A program made the position numbers and the translations under genes. From Cloacibacillus sp. An23 (GTDB lineage Bacteria > Synergistota > Synergistia > Synergistales > Synergistaceae), in assembly GCF_002159945.1 (NCBI RefSeq), contig NZ_NFJQ01000002.1, positions 62,001 to 126,000 of the forward strand: a stretch of 64,000 bases of DNA, in the 5' to 3' direction. Each line of letters begins with the position of its first letter. The stretch's first letter is position 1. Shown one piece after another: positions 1 through 8,777 of this stretch. Below the pieces are notes generated by a model. The model was given only the letters and a program-made list of their open reading frames with translations, was not told the DNA's origin and searched no databases.

Positions 1-363
1 GTCACCTTCAGCCATCAGCTTCTCGGCATATACACATCTAGCGAGGCCGTCATAGCCGTCGGCGAAGAAAGAATAAGGATAATAATCCTTACCTACGCCC
101 TCTGCGGACTGATGGAAGTCATGGGCGGCGTCATGCGCGGCATAGGCTACTCCGTGCTTCCGACCGCCGTCACTCTGCTCGGCGTCTGCGTGTTCCGCGT
201 GATATGGGTCACGGGGCTGCTCTCCATACCGGCCTTCCACTCGGTCATAACCGTCTATCTGTCGTATCCGGCCTCGTGGGCTCTGACCTTCGGCGCGCAC
301 CTCGCCTGCTTCCTCTGGGTCAAGAAGCACGTCCTGTCAAAATACCGCCGCGCCGCTGCATAG
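1..363 (+). CDS. MATE-family efflux transporter, C-terminal part (5' end outside window)
   Basis: The open frame enters from the left edge in frame 1 and ends at a TAG at 361-363, so only the last 120 residues are visible. They contain hydrophobic membrane segments and the pattern LLGIYTSSEAVI followed by a GLMEVMGGVMRGIGYS-like stretch, which resembles the sixth-to-eighth helix region of multidrug and toxin extrusion (MATE) exporters. These are inner-membrane proteins that export drugs or metabolites in exchange for Na+ or H+. The tail ends in a basic cluster (KYRRAAA), typical of a cytoplasmic C-terminus. Substrate and full length cannot be judged. Family call fairly confident; a related polysaccharide flippase is the alternative. 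Confidence 0.75.
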   Translation, partial: VTFSHQLLGIYTSSEAVIAVGEERIRIIILTYALCGLMEVMGGVMRGIGYSVLPTAVTLLGVCVFRVIWVTGLLSIPAFHSVITVYLSYPASWALTFGAHLACFLWVKKHVLSKYRRAAA

Positions 364-412
364 CCGCGCGTTGAAAATGCCGCCGTGTCCCATATGCGCG
401 GACGCGGCGCTG

Positions 413-630
413 TCATCTGCGGAATAACTCTTCTGCCGCTTTGACGAATTTCCCGCCGGAGGACGCGCCGTGCATGAGCCTGCCGCCGTATTCGATATTC
501 CAAATGACGTTCGCCAGCGCGCGTTACGAAGGCCTGGGGGCGGCAGGCCGCGGAAAGAGGCGTATAGCGCCGCGCCGGCGATAAGAAGCGCCGCCGTTTT
601 GACGGATGCCGTCATCGTCCTCTTTTTCAT
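413..630 (-). pseudogene. Degraded small membrane or secreted protein gene
   Basis: An ATG at 630 overlaps the stop of the upstream remnant (ATGA) and opens a peptide whose start, MKKRTMTASVKTAALLIAGA, looks like a signal peptide or anchor. After about 30 residues the frame runs into nonsense-like sequence. A plausible continuation in another frame (ALANVIWNIEYGGRL, then GGKFVKAAEELFRR) ends at a TGA at 413-415. At least one frameshift is needed, located near the C-rich stretch at about 515-545. No family recognised. Either a decaying gene or a sequencing error; the neighbouring remnant has the same problem, which favours decay. Confidence 0.4.
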
Positions 631-1039
631 TCTGTTGCGTCCTGCTGCTGCCGTTCTTTGAAGAATATTTCCTCTATCACGTTTACGAAAAGTTTTTTGC
701 GCCTAAGCGCGCGCGTGCGACCGTTGTATTGTACGCTCGAAAGTCCGGCTCTCAGCGAAATTTTTTCTCCGCCGCGCGTTACGAAAGTCACCGCAATGTG
801 CGGCGCTTCTTCCCGCGGTACGGCGAACGGCGCATAGCGCAGAAGCTCTGCGGCTTTGCGCACGGGTTCGATGTCTTTTGCGTTCGTAGCGCATTTTGAT
901 AGGCCGTCGCCGGTGCGCGTTATTTCGACGCGCGCCGCCTCTTCCGCGTCGGGCAGTCCCGAAAGCGGAAATCCGCAGAAATCACGTAAGGCGCGGCGGC
1001 GGGCATGAGGACAGCCGCCGCCTTTACAATGAAGCGCAT
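627..1039 (-). pseudogene. Frameshifted small gene of unknown function
   Basis: A signal-peptide-like start (MRFIVKAAAVLMPAAAPYVI, ATG at 1037-1039) soon loses its frame. A convincing downstream frame contains GLPDAEEAARVEITRTGDGL and then a stretch with LRYAPFAVP, HIAVTFVTRGGEKISL and VQYNGRTRALRRKKLFVNVI, ending in a TGA at 627-629. Joining them needs one frameshift near 985-995. The intact product would have been about 135 residues. The periodic VTFVTRGGEKISLRAG segment suggests beta structure. No Shine-Dalgarno sequence precedes the ATG. No family recognised. The following remnant overlaps it by ATGA, so the two were probably cotranscribed. Confidence 0.4.
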
Positions 1040-1092
1040 AATCTGTATTTTTGTACTTTCGCGGCTCCGCCGCGCCGCGCGCTATAATTTCC

Positions 1093-2526
1093 CTATCTGT
1101 CGCCCCAGTCTACGATTTTTCCCGGATTCAGGATGTTCTGCGGGTCGAAGGCGAGCTTCACTCGCTTTATCAGCTCCAGCTGTGCTTCGTCGATGAAATA
1201 CTTCATGTAGCCGCGCCGTTTGTAGCCTATGCCGTGCTCGCCGGAGAGCGTACCGCCCATCTTCAGCAGCTTCTCGTATATTTCGACCTGCGCTTTGTGG
1301 AGCCGCTCGTGCCAGTCGGCGCAGTCGGGCGAGATTATCGTGCAGTGCATGTTGCCGTCGCCCGCGTGTCCGTAGACGATGGCTTCGAGGCCGTCCGCCT
1401 CCGCCGTGCCGTTGAGCAGTTCGAGAAGCTGCGGAACGTTCGCCGTCGGTACGACGAGGTCTTCCTTAGTATAGCGTTTGTAGGCCGACGCCACGGCCTC
1501 GGGGACGTTCTTGCGGGCCTGCCAGACGCGCTCTTTCGTGCTGCGGGTGTCGGCGACGTAGACTTCGGAAGCTCCGTGCTTCTGCGACAGTTTTCCTATC
1601 TCTTCGTACTGGCGTTCGATAGCGTCCTGCTCGTTGTCCTCGAGCTGGATGATGAGCGCCGCGCCGGCGTCGCCCGCGGGGACTTCGGTGCTGAGGTAGC
1701 GCGCGACGACTTGCAGCGCCTTTTTATCTATGAACTCTATCGAGGCGGGGATGAGCCCGCCCTCTTTTATTATCTGCGGGACGAAGTCTATCGCCGTCTT
1801 CGCGTCGGGGAACGCCGCCAGCAGGTCTACGGCGAAGCGAGGCATTGGCATGAGCTTGAGCACCGCCTTCGTGACGACGGCGAGGACGCCCTCGGAGCCG
1901 CATAGCAGATGTACGAAGTCGAGCCCGGTCACGTCCTTGCGTCTTTTGCCGCCGAAGCGCGTCACGGAGCCGTCCGCGAGGACGCATTCGAGCGCGAGCA
2001 CCTGCGCTCCCGTCGCGCCGTATTTGATTACTTTGTTGCCCCCGGCGTTCTCCGCGATGTTGCCGCCGATGAACGAAGCGTCGCCGCTGCACGGGTCGCC
2101 CGCGTAGAGCAGTCCGCGCGCAGCCGCGGCGCGGCTTATCTCCGCAGTGACGACGCCGGGCTCGGTCGTGACCGTGAGGTTCGCTTCGTCTATTTCGAGG
2201 ATTCTGTTCATCTTCTCGAAGCTCATTACGATGCCGCCGTGTACCGGCAGCGCGCCGCCCGACAGCCCCGTGCCGGCTCCGCGCGGCGTCACCGGGATGC
2301 GTTCGCGCGAGGCCGTCTTCATTATTTCCGATACGTGTTCAGTGCTTTCGGGAAAGACGAGCAGCGCGGCGCGGTACTCGCGCTCGTATGAGTTCGCGGG
2401 GACCTCGTCGTGCGAGTAGCTCTCGAGCTTTTCCGCGTCGGCGCTGACGTTGTGCGCGCCTATTTTATGTTCGAGTTCGGATATTATTTCTGGCGTGATT
2501 TTTCCGTAAGAAAAGATGTCGGTCAT
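1093..2526 (-). CDS. FAD-binding oxidoreductase, GlcD / D-lactate dehydrogenase type
   Basis: A 477-residue VAO-type flavoprotein. Residues 81-91 ([11 protein letters not shown]) form the FAD pyrophosphate-binding loop of the N-terminal FAD_binding_4 domain. The C-terminal FAD oxidase domain carries [10 protein letters not shown] at 385-394 and SGEHGIG near 428, the usual hydroxy-acid and flavin contacts in this family. Such enzymes oxidise glycolate, D-lactate or another 2-hydroxy acid in the cytoplasm or at the inner membrane face. I chose the ATG at 2524-2526 because GGAGG (2534-2538, complement) sits 7 bases upstream; an in-frame ATG nine codons earlier lacks a good site. No electron-transfer partner or lactate permease is adjacent, so the substrate is unresolved. 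Confidence 0.88.
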   Translation of the reverse strand: MTDIFSYGKITPEIISELEHKIGAHNVSADAEKLESYSHDEVPANSYEREYRAALLVFPESTEHVSEIMKTASRERIPVTPRGAGTGLSGGALPVHGGIVMSFEKMNRILEIDEANLTVTTEPGVVTAEISRAAAARGLLYAGDPCSGDASFIGGNIAENAGGNKVIKYGATGAQVLALECVLADGSVTRFGGKRRKDVTGLDFVHLLCGSEGVLAVVTKAVLKLMPMPRFAVDLLAAFPDAKTAIDFVPQIIKEGGLIPASIEFIDKKALQVVARYLSTEVPAGDAGAALIIQLEDNEQDAIERQYEEIGKLSQKHGASEVYVADTRSTKERVWQARKNVPEAVASAYKRYTKEDLVVPTANVPQLLELLNGTAEADGLEAIVYGHAGDGNMHCTIISPDCADWHERLHKAQVEIYEKLLKMGGTLSGEHGIGYKRRGYMKYFIDEAQLELIKRVKLAFDPQNILNPGKIVDWGDR

Positions 2527-2588
2527 CTTTCCGCCTCCCATCTTCAATATCACGTTATAATAGCATAAACGAAGATGGAGGCGATGTT

Positions 2589-4499
2589 ATGAGAGAGATA
2601 ATATACGGGCCTTCGCTGGCCACCGGCAACGATATTTATCTTTTCCGCGAAGGAACGCACCGCCGCATTTACACATTCCTCGGCGCGCACGTCGCGGAAC
2701 ACGGCGGGGAGGCGGGCACTCTTTTCGCCGTGTGGGCCCCCTGCGCGAAGGGAGTATCCGTAATCGGAAATTTTAATTCGTGGAATAAAGAATGCCATAA
2801 GCTTGCGCCGCGCTGGGATTCATCCGGAATATGGGAGGGCTTCGTCCCCGGCGTCGGGGCGGGCGAGATATATAAATACGCGATAACTGCGGAGAGCGGC
2901 GCGGTGCTCGAAAAGAGCGACCCGCTGGCTTTCTTCTGCGAAACGCCTCCTGCGACCGCTTCGGTGGTCTGCGGCGCGCCCTCTTACGAATGGGGCGACT
3001 CGGAGTGGATGGCGGGCCGTGCGGCGAAGAACGCGCCGGACGCGCCGCAGTCGATATACGAGCTGCACGCAGGCTCGTGGCGGCGCGGCGACGGAAACAC
3101 TATGCTCGGCTGGCGCGGCCTCGCCGCTGAGCTTCCGCGCTATCTTAAGGACGAGGGATTCACGCACGTGGAATTCATGCCCGTCATGGAGCATCCTTTC
3201 TACGGCTCGTGGGGCTATCAGACGACGGGATATTACGCCCCGACTTCGCGCTACGGATCGCCCGAGGATTTTATGTCGCTCGTCGACGCCCTGCACCGCG
3301 AGGGCATAGGCGTGATACTCGACTGGGTCCCGTCGCATTTCCCGATGGACGCGCACGGACTCGCGCGCTTCGACGGCACGGCTCTTTACGAGCACGCCGA
3401 CCCGCGCCAGGGCTTCCACCCGGACTGGAAGAGCGCGATATTCAACTACGGGCGCAACGAGGTGCGCAGCTTCCTCGTCTCGTCCGCGAACTTCTGGCTT
3501 GAACGGTATCACGCCGACGGCATCCGCGTGGACGCCGTGGCGTCGATGCTTTATCTCGACTATTCGCGCCGCGACGGCGAATGGGTGCCGAACAAATACG
3601 GCGGCAAGGAAAACTGCGACGCCATAGATTTCATTAAGGAGCTGAACTGCGCGCTCTACGAAGAGCATCCCGGCATAATGACGACGGCGGAGGAGTCCAC
3701 CTCGTGGCCGATGGTGACGAAGCCGACGTGGCTCGGAGGCCTCGGCTTCGGCTATAAATGGAACATGGGCTGGATGAACGACTTCCTATCGTATATGTCG
3801 AAGGACCCGATCTTCCGCAAATACTGCCACGACAAGCTGACCTTCGGCATGTGGTACGCCTACTCCGAGAATTTCGTGCTGCCCTTCTCGCACGACGAGG
3901 TCGTCTACGGCAAACGCTCGCTGCTTGAAAAAATGCCCGGCGACGCCTGGCAGAAGGCGGCCAATCTGCGCCTCGCCTTCGGCTGGATGTTCTGCCATCC
4001 AGGCAAGAAGCTCGTGTTCATGGGAGGGGAGTTCGGACAGAGCCGCGAGTGGAACCACGACCAGAGCCTCGACTGGCATGAGCTCAAGGACCCGCGCCAC
4101 GCGGGCATCGCGCGCTGGTTCGCGGATGTCTGCCGCTTCTACCGTGAGAGCCCGGAGCTCTGGGAGCTCGACAATTCGCCGAAGGGCTTCGAATGGATAG
4201 ATTGTTCTGACAGGGATTCTAGCGTCGTCTCATTCATAAGGCGCGACGGCGAAGGACATACGCTCGCGCTCGCCGCGAACTTCACGCCGGTCGTGCGCAG
4301 CGGCTACCGCGTGGGACTGCCGTGCGGCGGCGCGTGGCTCGAAGTCCTCAACAGCGACGCGGAAGTTTACGGCGGCTCCGGCGTCGGCAACATGGGGCGC
4401 GTCGAGACCGAGGAAAAGGAATTCCACGGACGCCCGTACTCGGCGGAGCTGACGATCCCGCCGCTCGGCTGCGTGGTGCTGAAGCCGGAGGATGAATAG
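2589..4499 (+). CDS. glgB: 1,4-alpha-glucan branching enzyme
   Basis: A 636-residue GH13 enzyme that makes alpha-1,6 branches in glycogen. The N-terminal CBM48 part ([20 protein letters not shown], about residues 48-67) is followed by the (beta/alpha)8 domain with the four conserved regions: DWVPSHF (I), [11 protein letters not shown] (II, nucleophile Asp), TAEEST (III, acid/base Glu) and SHDEV (IV). A C-terminal beta domain closes the protein. Start ATG at 2589 follows GGAGGCG at a normal distance. The gene is divergent from the flavoprotein with about 60 bases between the starts, and malQ follows after a terminator. Together they indicate glycogen or alpha-glucan metabolism; no glgA or glgC is in the window. 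Confidence 0.96.
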   Translation: MREIIYGPSLATGNDIYLFREGTHRRIYTFLGAHVAEHGGEAGTLFAVWAPCAKGVSVIGNFNSWNKECHKLAPRWDSSGIWEGFVPGVGAGEIYKYAITAESGAVLEKSDPLAFFCETPPATASVVCGAPSYEWGDSEWMAGRAAKNAPDAPQSIYELHAGSWRRGDGNTMLGWRGLAAELPRYLKDEGFTHVEFMPVMEHPFYGSWGYQTTGYYAPTSRYGSPEDFMSLVDALHREGIGVILDWVPSHFPMDAHGLARFDGTALYEHADPRQGFHPDWKSAIFNYGRNEVRSFLVSSANFWLERYHADGIRVDAVASMLYLDYSRRDGEWVPNKYGGKENCDAIDFIKELNCALYEEHPGIMTTAEESTSWPMVTKPTWLGGLGFGYKWNMGWMNDFLSYMSKDPIFRKYCHDKLTFGMWYAYSENFVLPFSHDEVVYGKRSLLEKMPGDAWQKAANLRLAFGWMFCHPGKKLVFMGGEFGQSREWNHDQSLDWHELKDPRHAGIARWFADVCRFYRESPELWELDNSPKGFEWIDCSDRDSSVVSFIRRDGEGHTLALAANFTPVVRSGYRVGLPCGGAWLEVLNSDAEVYGGSGVGNMGRVETEEKEFHGRPYSAELTIPPLGCVVLKPEDE

Positions 4500-4553
4500 A
4501 ACAGGCGCAGGATACGCGGCTCGCAGGCGGTATTTGTTTTTTTCAGAATTTTC

Positions 4554-4581
4554 AAAGCGCGGGCGCATTGTCCGCGCTTTT
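4554..4581 (+). terminator. Rho-independent terminator after glgB
   Basis: A 9-bp perfect stem (AAAGCGCGG at 4554-4562 with CCGCGCTTT at 4572-4580) closes a 9-base loop and ends in a short T run. A TATAAT at 4586-4591 directly after it could be the -10 element for malQ, but no good -35 is visible at the right spacing. Confidence 0.7.
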
Positions 4582-4631
4582 GCCTTATAATATAGCGGCT
4601 TTGGAATATTTGCGCTCGGAGGCGTTGCGAT

Positions 4632-6161
4632 TTGTCTACAGGTAGAAGAAGCGGAGTTTTGCTGCACGTCACATCCCTGCCAGGCCCGTACGGCGCGGGA
4701 GATTTCGGGACTTGCGCCGTGAGATTCGCGGAGTTCCTGAAAGAAGGCGGTTTCTCTCTATGGCAGATGCTTCCGCTCACGCCTGTGCTTCCTGTCTTTG
4801 GAAATTCGCCGTACAGCAGCCCTTCGGCCTTCGCCGGGAACCCGTCGCTCGTCAGCCCGGAGCTGCTCTTCGAGGACGGTCTTCTGACGCGCGCCGAAAT
4901 TGAAGCGCACGCCGTCCATTCAGGGCGCGCCGCGGATTTCACCGCAGCGTCGGATATTCGCGCGCGGCTCGTCGCGCTCGCGTGGGAGCGATTTCGCGGC
5001 GGCGTATGTCATCAGATGTCGGATGACTTTGAAAAGTTCAGGACGGAAGAAAAATACTGGCTTCGCGATTACGCGCTCTATTCCCTACTGAAGGAGAAGA
5101 ACGGCGGACGCTGCTGGGCCGAGTGGGCCACGGAGTTCGCGGCGCACGACGAAGCTGCGCTCGCTCGTTTCGAGACGGAGCATTCGGACGGGCTTTCTCT
5201 CATAGAATTTACGCAGTTTATATTTTTCCGCCAGCTCGGCGCGCTTTCGGCGCGCTGCGCGGAGCTCGGCGTCGAACTGATGTGCGACGCTCCGATATAC
5301 GTCGCGTGGGACGGCGCGGACGTCTGGGCCGCGCGATGGCTTTTCGATCTGGAGCCGGACGGCAGGCCGCGCTGCGTCGCTGGAGTGCCGCCGGACTATT
5401 TCAGCGAGACTGGACAGCGCTGGGGAAACCCGCTCTATAAATGGGAGGAGATGCGCCGCGACGGCTTCTCCTGGTGGCGCTCGCGGCTGCGCCATATGCT
5501 GAAATACTGTTCTCTCGTTAGGATAGATCATTTCCGCGGACTCTCGGCCTTCTGGGAGATTCCTGCTTCGTGCGAGACGGCTAAGGAAGGATGCTGGCGT
5601 CCCGCGCTCGGCGGAGAGATGCTCGAAGCGTTCCGCCGCGAGGATTGCGGCGGAGGGGAGCTGCCGCTCGTCGCGGAGGATCTCGGCATAATAACCGACG
5701 ACGTGCGCGAGCTTATGGCGCGCTTCGGCCTGCCCGGCATGAAGGTGCTGATGTTCGCCTTCGGAGGGCGCGTAGCGGAAAATCCATACGCGCCGCACAA
5801 CATAACGCCGCGCAGCGCCGTCTACACCGGCACGCACGACAACGACACGGCGGCTGGGTGGTGGGCCGAAAGCGCGACAGATGAAGAGCGCGGTAATTTC
5901 TCGCTCTACTGCTGGCGCGGCGTGGACGCGCGAAACGCAGCGGAGATAATGACGCGCATGGCTCTTTCGTCGTCCGCGGAGCTTGCCGTGATCCCGGCGC
6001 AGGACCTCCTCGGCCTCGGCTCGGAATGCCGCATGAACCGCCCGTCAGTGCCGAAAGGCAACTGGGGTTGGCGGCTTACGTATGACGAGGCCGCGCGTCT
6101 TATGGACGGCGCGCCGCGGCTGCGCGCCCTTAACGATATTTACGGAAGGCTGCCGCGGTGA
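4632..6161 (+). CDS. malQ: 4-alpha-glucanotransferase (amylomaltase)
   Basis: A 509-residue GH77 enzyme that transfers alpha-1,4-glucan segments between malto-oligosaccharides. Typical blocks are RRSGVLLHVTSLPGPYGAGD at the N-terminus, the GNSPYSSPSAFAGNP substrate loop, LVRIDHFRGL carrying the nucleophile Asp, VAEDLGIITDDV carrying the acid/base Glu, and YTGTHDNDT with the third acidic residue. The start is a TTG at 4632 preceded by GGAGG at the proper distance; no ATG fits. The stop overlaps the next start (GTGA), so it is translationally coupled to the phosphoglycerol-transferase-like gene. With glgB it forms an alpha-glucan remodelling pair. Confidence 0.95.
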   Translation: MSTGRRSGVLLHVTSLPGPYGAGDFGTCAVRFAEFLKEGGFSLWQMLPLTPVLPVFGNSPYSSPSAFAGNPSLVSPELLFEDGLLTRAEIEAHAVHSGRAADFTAASDIRARLVALAWERFRGGVCHQMSDDFEKFRTEEKYWLRDYALYSLLKEKNGGRCWAEWATEFAAHDEAALARFETEHSDGLSLIEFTQFIFFRQLGALSARCAELGVELMCDAPIYVAWDGADVWAARWLFDLEPDGRPRCVAGVPPDYFSETGQRWGNPLYKWEEMRRDGFSWWRSRLRHMLKYCSLVRIDHFRGLSAFWEIPASCETAKEGCWRPALGGEMLEAFRREDCGGGELPLVAEDLGIITDDVRELMARFGLPGMKVLMFAFGGRVAENPYAPHNITPRSAVYTGTHDNDTAAGWWAESATDEERGNFSLYCWRGVDARNAAEIMTRMALSSSAELAVIPAQDLLGLGSECRMNRPSVPKGNWGWRLTYDEAARLMDGAPRLRALNDIYGRLPR

Positions 6162-8074
6162 ATTATTTAGGCAATTCGATTTCAGGCTATAGAGCCGCCG
6201 GAGACGGCCGCCGCGAGCTGATATTCTTCTGTCTCTGGGCGCTCGCCGTCTACGCGAAATTCTTCGGCCTCGAATGCGAGGTTTGGGGCCGTCTGCCGCG
6301 TGCGCCGCTCGCTTACGCTCTGTCCGCGGCGCTGTGCGCGGCATTCGCCGCGGCGCTTTCGCTGCTTCCGCGCCGCGTCCGTTTCGCCTGCGCGCTCGCG
6401 CTCGATTTGGCTTTTTCGGCGCTCATAGTTACCGACCTGCTGCATATGAGGTTCTACTCCGACCTGTTCACACTGCACAATCTCGGCCTTTCCGGACAGG
6501 TTGACGACGTTTCCGACTCCGTCCTCGCGCTGCTCTCTCCGCGTGACATCCTTTATTTCTGCGATATTCCGCTGCTTCTGGTATATCGCAGGTTCGCGGC
6601 ACGGGCGCGCGCCGCGAACCTGTTCGGCGCTCTGACGCCGCGCCGCGCCGCCGTCTCGTGCGCCGCGCTCGCCGCGTCGCTGGGCCTGTTTTTGTTTCTG
6701 ATCGACGGCTACGACCGCCGGATGCCGAACGCTCTGTCCGCGATGTGGGACCGCCCGGCGGTCTGCTGCAACGTCGGCGCCATGGCCTACCACGCCGCTG
6801 ACGCGCGCAACGTTCTGCGCGCGAGCTTCGGGCGGCGCGCCCTCAGCGCCGCAGAGCGCGAGGCCGCCGCCGAAGAATTTGCGGCGTTCCGCGCGTCGCT
6901 CAGGCCTCCATATCCCGAGGCCTTCGGAGCCGCCAAAGGCAAGAACCTCATAATGATACAGGCCGAGTCGCTCCAGAGCTTCGTAATCGGCCTTCGTGTT
7001 AACGGGCGCGAGGTGACGCCGAATCTCAACCGCTTCGCGCGCGAGGCGTCGTTTGCAGGAGACCTCTATGTCCAGACCGGCCTCGGCAACAGCGCTGACG
7101 CTGAGTTCCTAGCCAACGCCGGGATGTACCCGGCGCGCTCCGGCGTCGCGTACATCCGTTTCGCAGACAGAAGCTACGACGCCCTGCCGCGTGTGCTGCG
7201 CGCCCACGGATATGCGGCGCTCGCGATGCACGGCGACCGCGCAGGATTCTGGAACCGCGCGCACATGTATCCGTCGCTCGGCTTCGAGCGGTTCGTCAGC
7301 AAAAAAGATTACGAGGTTGACGAAGCCGTAGGGCTCGGCCTCAGCGACGCGAGCTTCTTCCGTCAGTCGCTCGCTATGCTCGAGACGGAGAAGCGTCCCT
7401 TCTACGCCTTCCTCGTCTCGCTTTCCAGCCATTATCCGTTCGGCTTCCCTGAACTGCTGAAGCTCGCGGACTTCGACCAGGGGAGTGAGGCCGAAGGCAC
7501 GATACTCCGCAGCTATCTTGCGGCTATTCATTACTTCGACCGCGAATTCGGCCGTTTTATCGGCGGACTGAAAGAAAACGGGCTTTACGACGAAAGCGTC
7601 GTGATAATATATGGCGACCACTCGGCCATACCGAAGTGGGACTCCGCCTCTTTGGGGAAACTTCTCGGGAAAAATCTGGATAACGAATGGGAATGGCGCG
7701 CCGCCAACATGGTGCCGATGATGGTCCGCGTCCCAGGCGGCGCGAAGCTGCCGTACGTCTGCGGGCGCGCGCTAGGGCAGATAGATATTCCGGCCTCCGC
7801 CGCGTCGCTGCTCGGCGTCGAATTTTCGTCCGGACTCGGAAGGAACATCTTCGCCCCCGAGCCGGCCTCCGCGCCGGTGATTTTCAGAAGCGGCGGCTAC
7901 GTCTGCGGCGGAACGCTCGTCGAGCCGGCCTCGAAAAACGCCGTGGACATAAGGACTGGCGAGGAAGAAGAATACGGCGCCCCGTTTGCAGAAATGAGCG
8001 CCTTCTGCGCGCGCATACTCGGCCTCAGCGACAAAATCCTCGAATACGGACTGCGTCTTAACTCGGCTCGGTAA
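6158..8074 (+). CDS. LtaS/MdoB-type phosphoglycerol transferase (sulfatase fold), membrane protein
   Basis: A 638-residue protein with about five hydrophobic segments in the first 200 residues and a C-terminal periplasmic sulfatase-fold domain. Metal and catalytic positions of lipoteichoic-acid synthases are recognisable: Glu270 in IMIQAES, Thr307 in VQTGLGNSADAEF (nucleophile), FWNRAHMYPSLGF (LtaS-like Trp/Arg pair), and Asp487-His488 in IIYGDHSA. Such enzymes move glycerol phosphate from phosphatidylglycerol to a polymer or glucan. The start is GTG at 6158, overlapping the malQ stop. In a diderm, decoration of a periplasmic glucan (MdoB/OpgB role) is more likely than lipoteichoic acid; this is inference from context. 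Confidence 0.85.
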   Translation: MNYLGNSISGYRAAGDGRRELIFFCLWALAVYAKFFGLECEVWGRLPRAPLAYALSAALCAAFAAALSLLPRRVRFACALALDLAFSALIVTDLLHMRFYSDLFTLHNLGLSGQVDDVSDSVLALLSPRDILYFCDIPLLLVYRRFAARARAANLFGALTPRRAAVSCAALAASLGLFLFLIDGYDRRMPNALSAMWDRPAVCCNVGAMAYHAADARNVLRASFGRRALSAAEREAAAEEFAAFRASLRPPYPEAFGAAKGKNLIMIQAESLQSFVIGLRVNGREVTPNLNRFAREASFAGDLYVQTGLGNSADAEFLANAGMYPARSGVAYIRFADRSYDALPRVLRAHGYAALAMHGDRAGFWNRAHMYPSLGFERFVSKKDYEVDEAVGLGLSDASFFRQSLAMLETEKRPFYAFLVSLSSHYPFGFPELLKLADFDQGSEAEGTILRSYLAAIHYFDREFGRFIGGLKENGLYDESVVIIYGDHSAIPKWDSASLGKLLGKNLDNEWEWRAANMVPMMVRVPGGAKLPYVCGRALGQIDIPASAASLLGVEFSSGLGRNIFAPEPASAPVIFRSGGYVCGGTLVEPASKNAVDIRTGEEEEYGAPFAEMSAFCARILGLSDKILEYGLRLNSAR

Positions 8075-8226
8075 ACGGCGCGGGCGGATACTGAGCGGAG
8101 CGAGCCGCAGCGCGTTCGACCGGCTGCGTTTGCGCGCAGATGGCATAGCGCTGGGGCTGCGCCGATATTTCGCGTTTTTTATAGTTTTGCGATTGATACG
8201 TAAATTTATGAAAAGGTAATAAAAAA

Positions 8227-8319
8227 TGGCGGAGGAAGTGGGATTTGAACCCACGTAGCGGCTCAGCACCGCTAAGACGATTTCGAGTCGCCCGCCTTCG
8301 ACCGCTCGGCCACCCCTCC
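8227..8319 (-). tRNA. tRNA-Ser (anticodon CGA)
   Basis: Read on the minus strand, the sequence starts GGAGGGGTGGCCGAGCGG and has an anticodon loop with CGA, a long class II variable arm (TAGCGGTGCTGAGCCGCTA-type hairpin), the T arm GTGGGTTCAAATCCCAC, and an acceptor 3' strand TTCCTCCG followed by an encoded CCA. The acceptor stem has two G-U pairs at its inner end. A T run follows the gene and serves as terminator. It decodes UCG serine codons. Confidence 0.95.
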
Positions 8320-8342
8320 GCGTCTCCTAAAAGACGCAGAAT

Positions 8343-8370
8343 ATTATAGCCGATTTCCGCGACTTTGCAA
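8343..8370 (-). promoter_or_regulatory. Promoter of tRNA-Ser
   Basis: On the minus strand TTGCAA (8365-8370) is followed after 16 bases by a perfect TATAAT (8343-8348), about 24 bases before the mature tRNA 5' end. A sigma-70-type housekeeping promoter. Confidence 0.7.
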
Positions 8371-8413
8371 GCTCTTTGAAAAACGATTTTATAGATAATC
8401 CCGCTTACATATA

Positions 8414-8442
8414 TTGTTGAGCAGGCAGGATTGTACTATACT
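8414..8442 (+). promoter_or_regulatory. Promoter of the yhdT-panF unit
   Basis: TTGTTG (8414-8419), a 17-base spacer and TATACT (8437-8442) form a sigma-70-type promoter about 50 bases ahead of the proposed yhdT TTG start. Confidence 0.55.
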
Positions 8443-8492
8443 TGTCTGCCGTAGTAACTGCAGACCGCACAAATGTAAACGGAGGGGTCGCT

Positions 8493-8777
8493 TTGGCTTC
8501 AAAAGATTTTCTGCGCTCGACGAGACGCGAGACGATAGTCATCGTCGCTCTCTATATCCTCTTCTTCGCGTGGTGGTACGTGACCGCCTACGGTTTCGGG
8601 GACGACCCGTCGGCCTATGATTATATCCTCGGGTTCCCCGAATGGTTCTTTTACAGCTGTATCGCCGGCTACGTAGGCATCTCGCTGATACTCTGGGCGG
8701 CCGTCAGAGTATTCTTCAAGGACCTGCCGCTCGACGACGGCGGGGATTCCAAGGCGGAGGAATCGCGCAATGGTTAA
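8493..8777 (+). CDS. yhdT: YhdT-family small membrane protein (PanF partner)
   Basis: A 94-residue protein with two strong transmembrane segments (IVIVALYILFFAWWYVTAYGF and WFFYSCIAGYVGISLILWAAV). This matches the DUF997/YhdT family, which is regularly encoded just before the sodium/pantothenate symporter PanF, as here; the last codons overlap panF by 8 bases. The function of YhdT is unknown; an accessory role for PanF is inferred from the constant pairing. I prefer the TTG at 8493 because GGAGGGG lies at 8481-8487. A frame starting at ATG 8442 would begin in the promoter -10 region. Confidence 0.8.
   Translation: MASKDFLRSTRRETIVIVALYILFFAWWYVTAYGFGDDPSAYDYILGFPEWFFYSCIAGYVGISLILWAAVRVFFKDLPLDDGGDSKAEESRNG

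Noticed and set aside
1051-1905. Plus-strand open frame of 284 codons
   Set aside because: Antisense to the GlcD-type flavoprotein, which carries intact FAD motifs.
8075-8226. Short plus-strand frame of about 45 codons after the LtaS-like gene
   Set aside because: It has no start codon with a ribosome site and crosses the end of the upstream gene; length is within chance for this composition.
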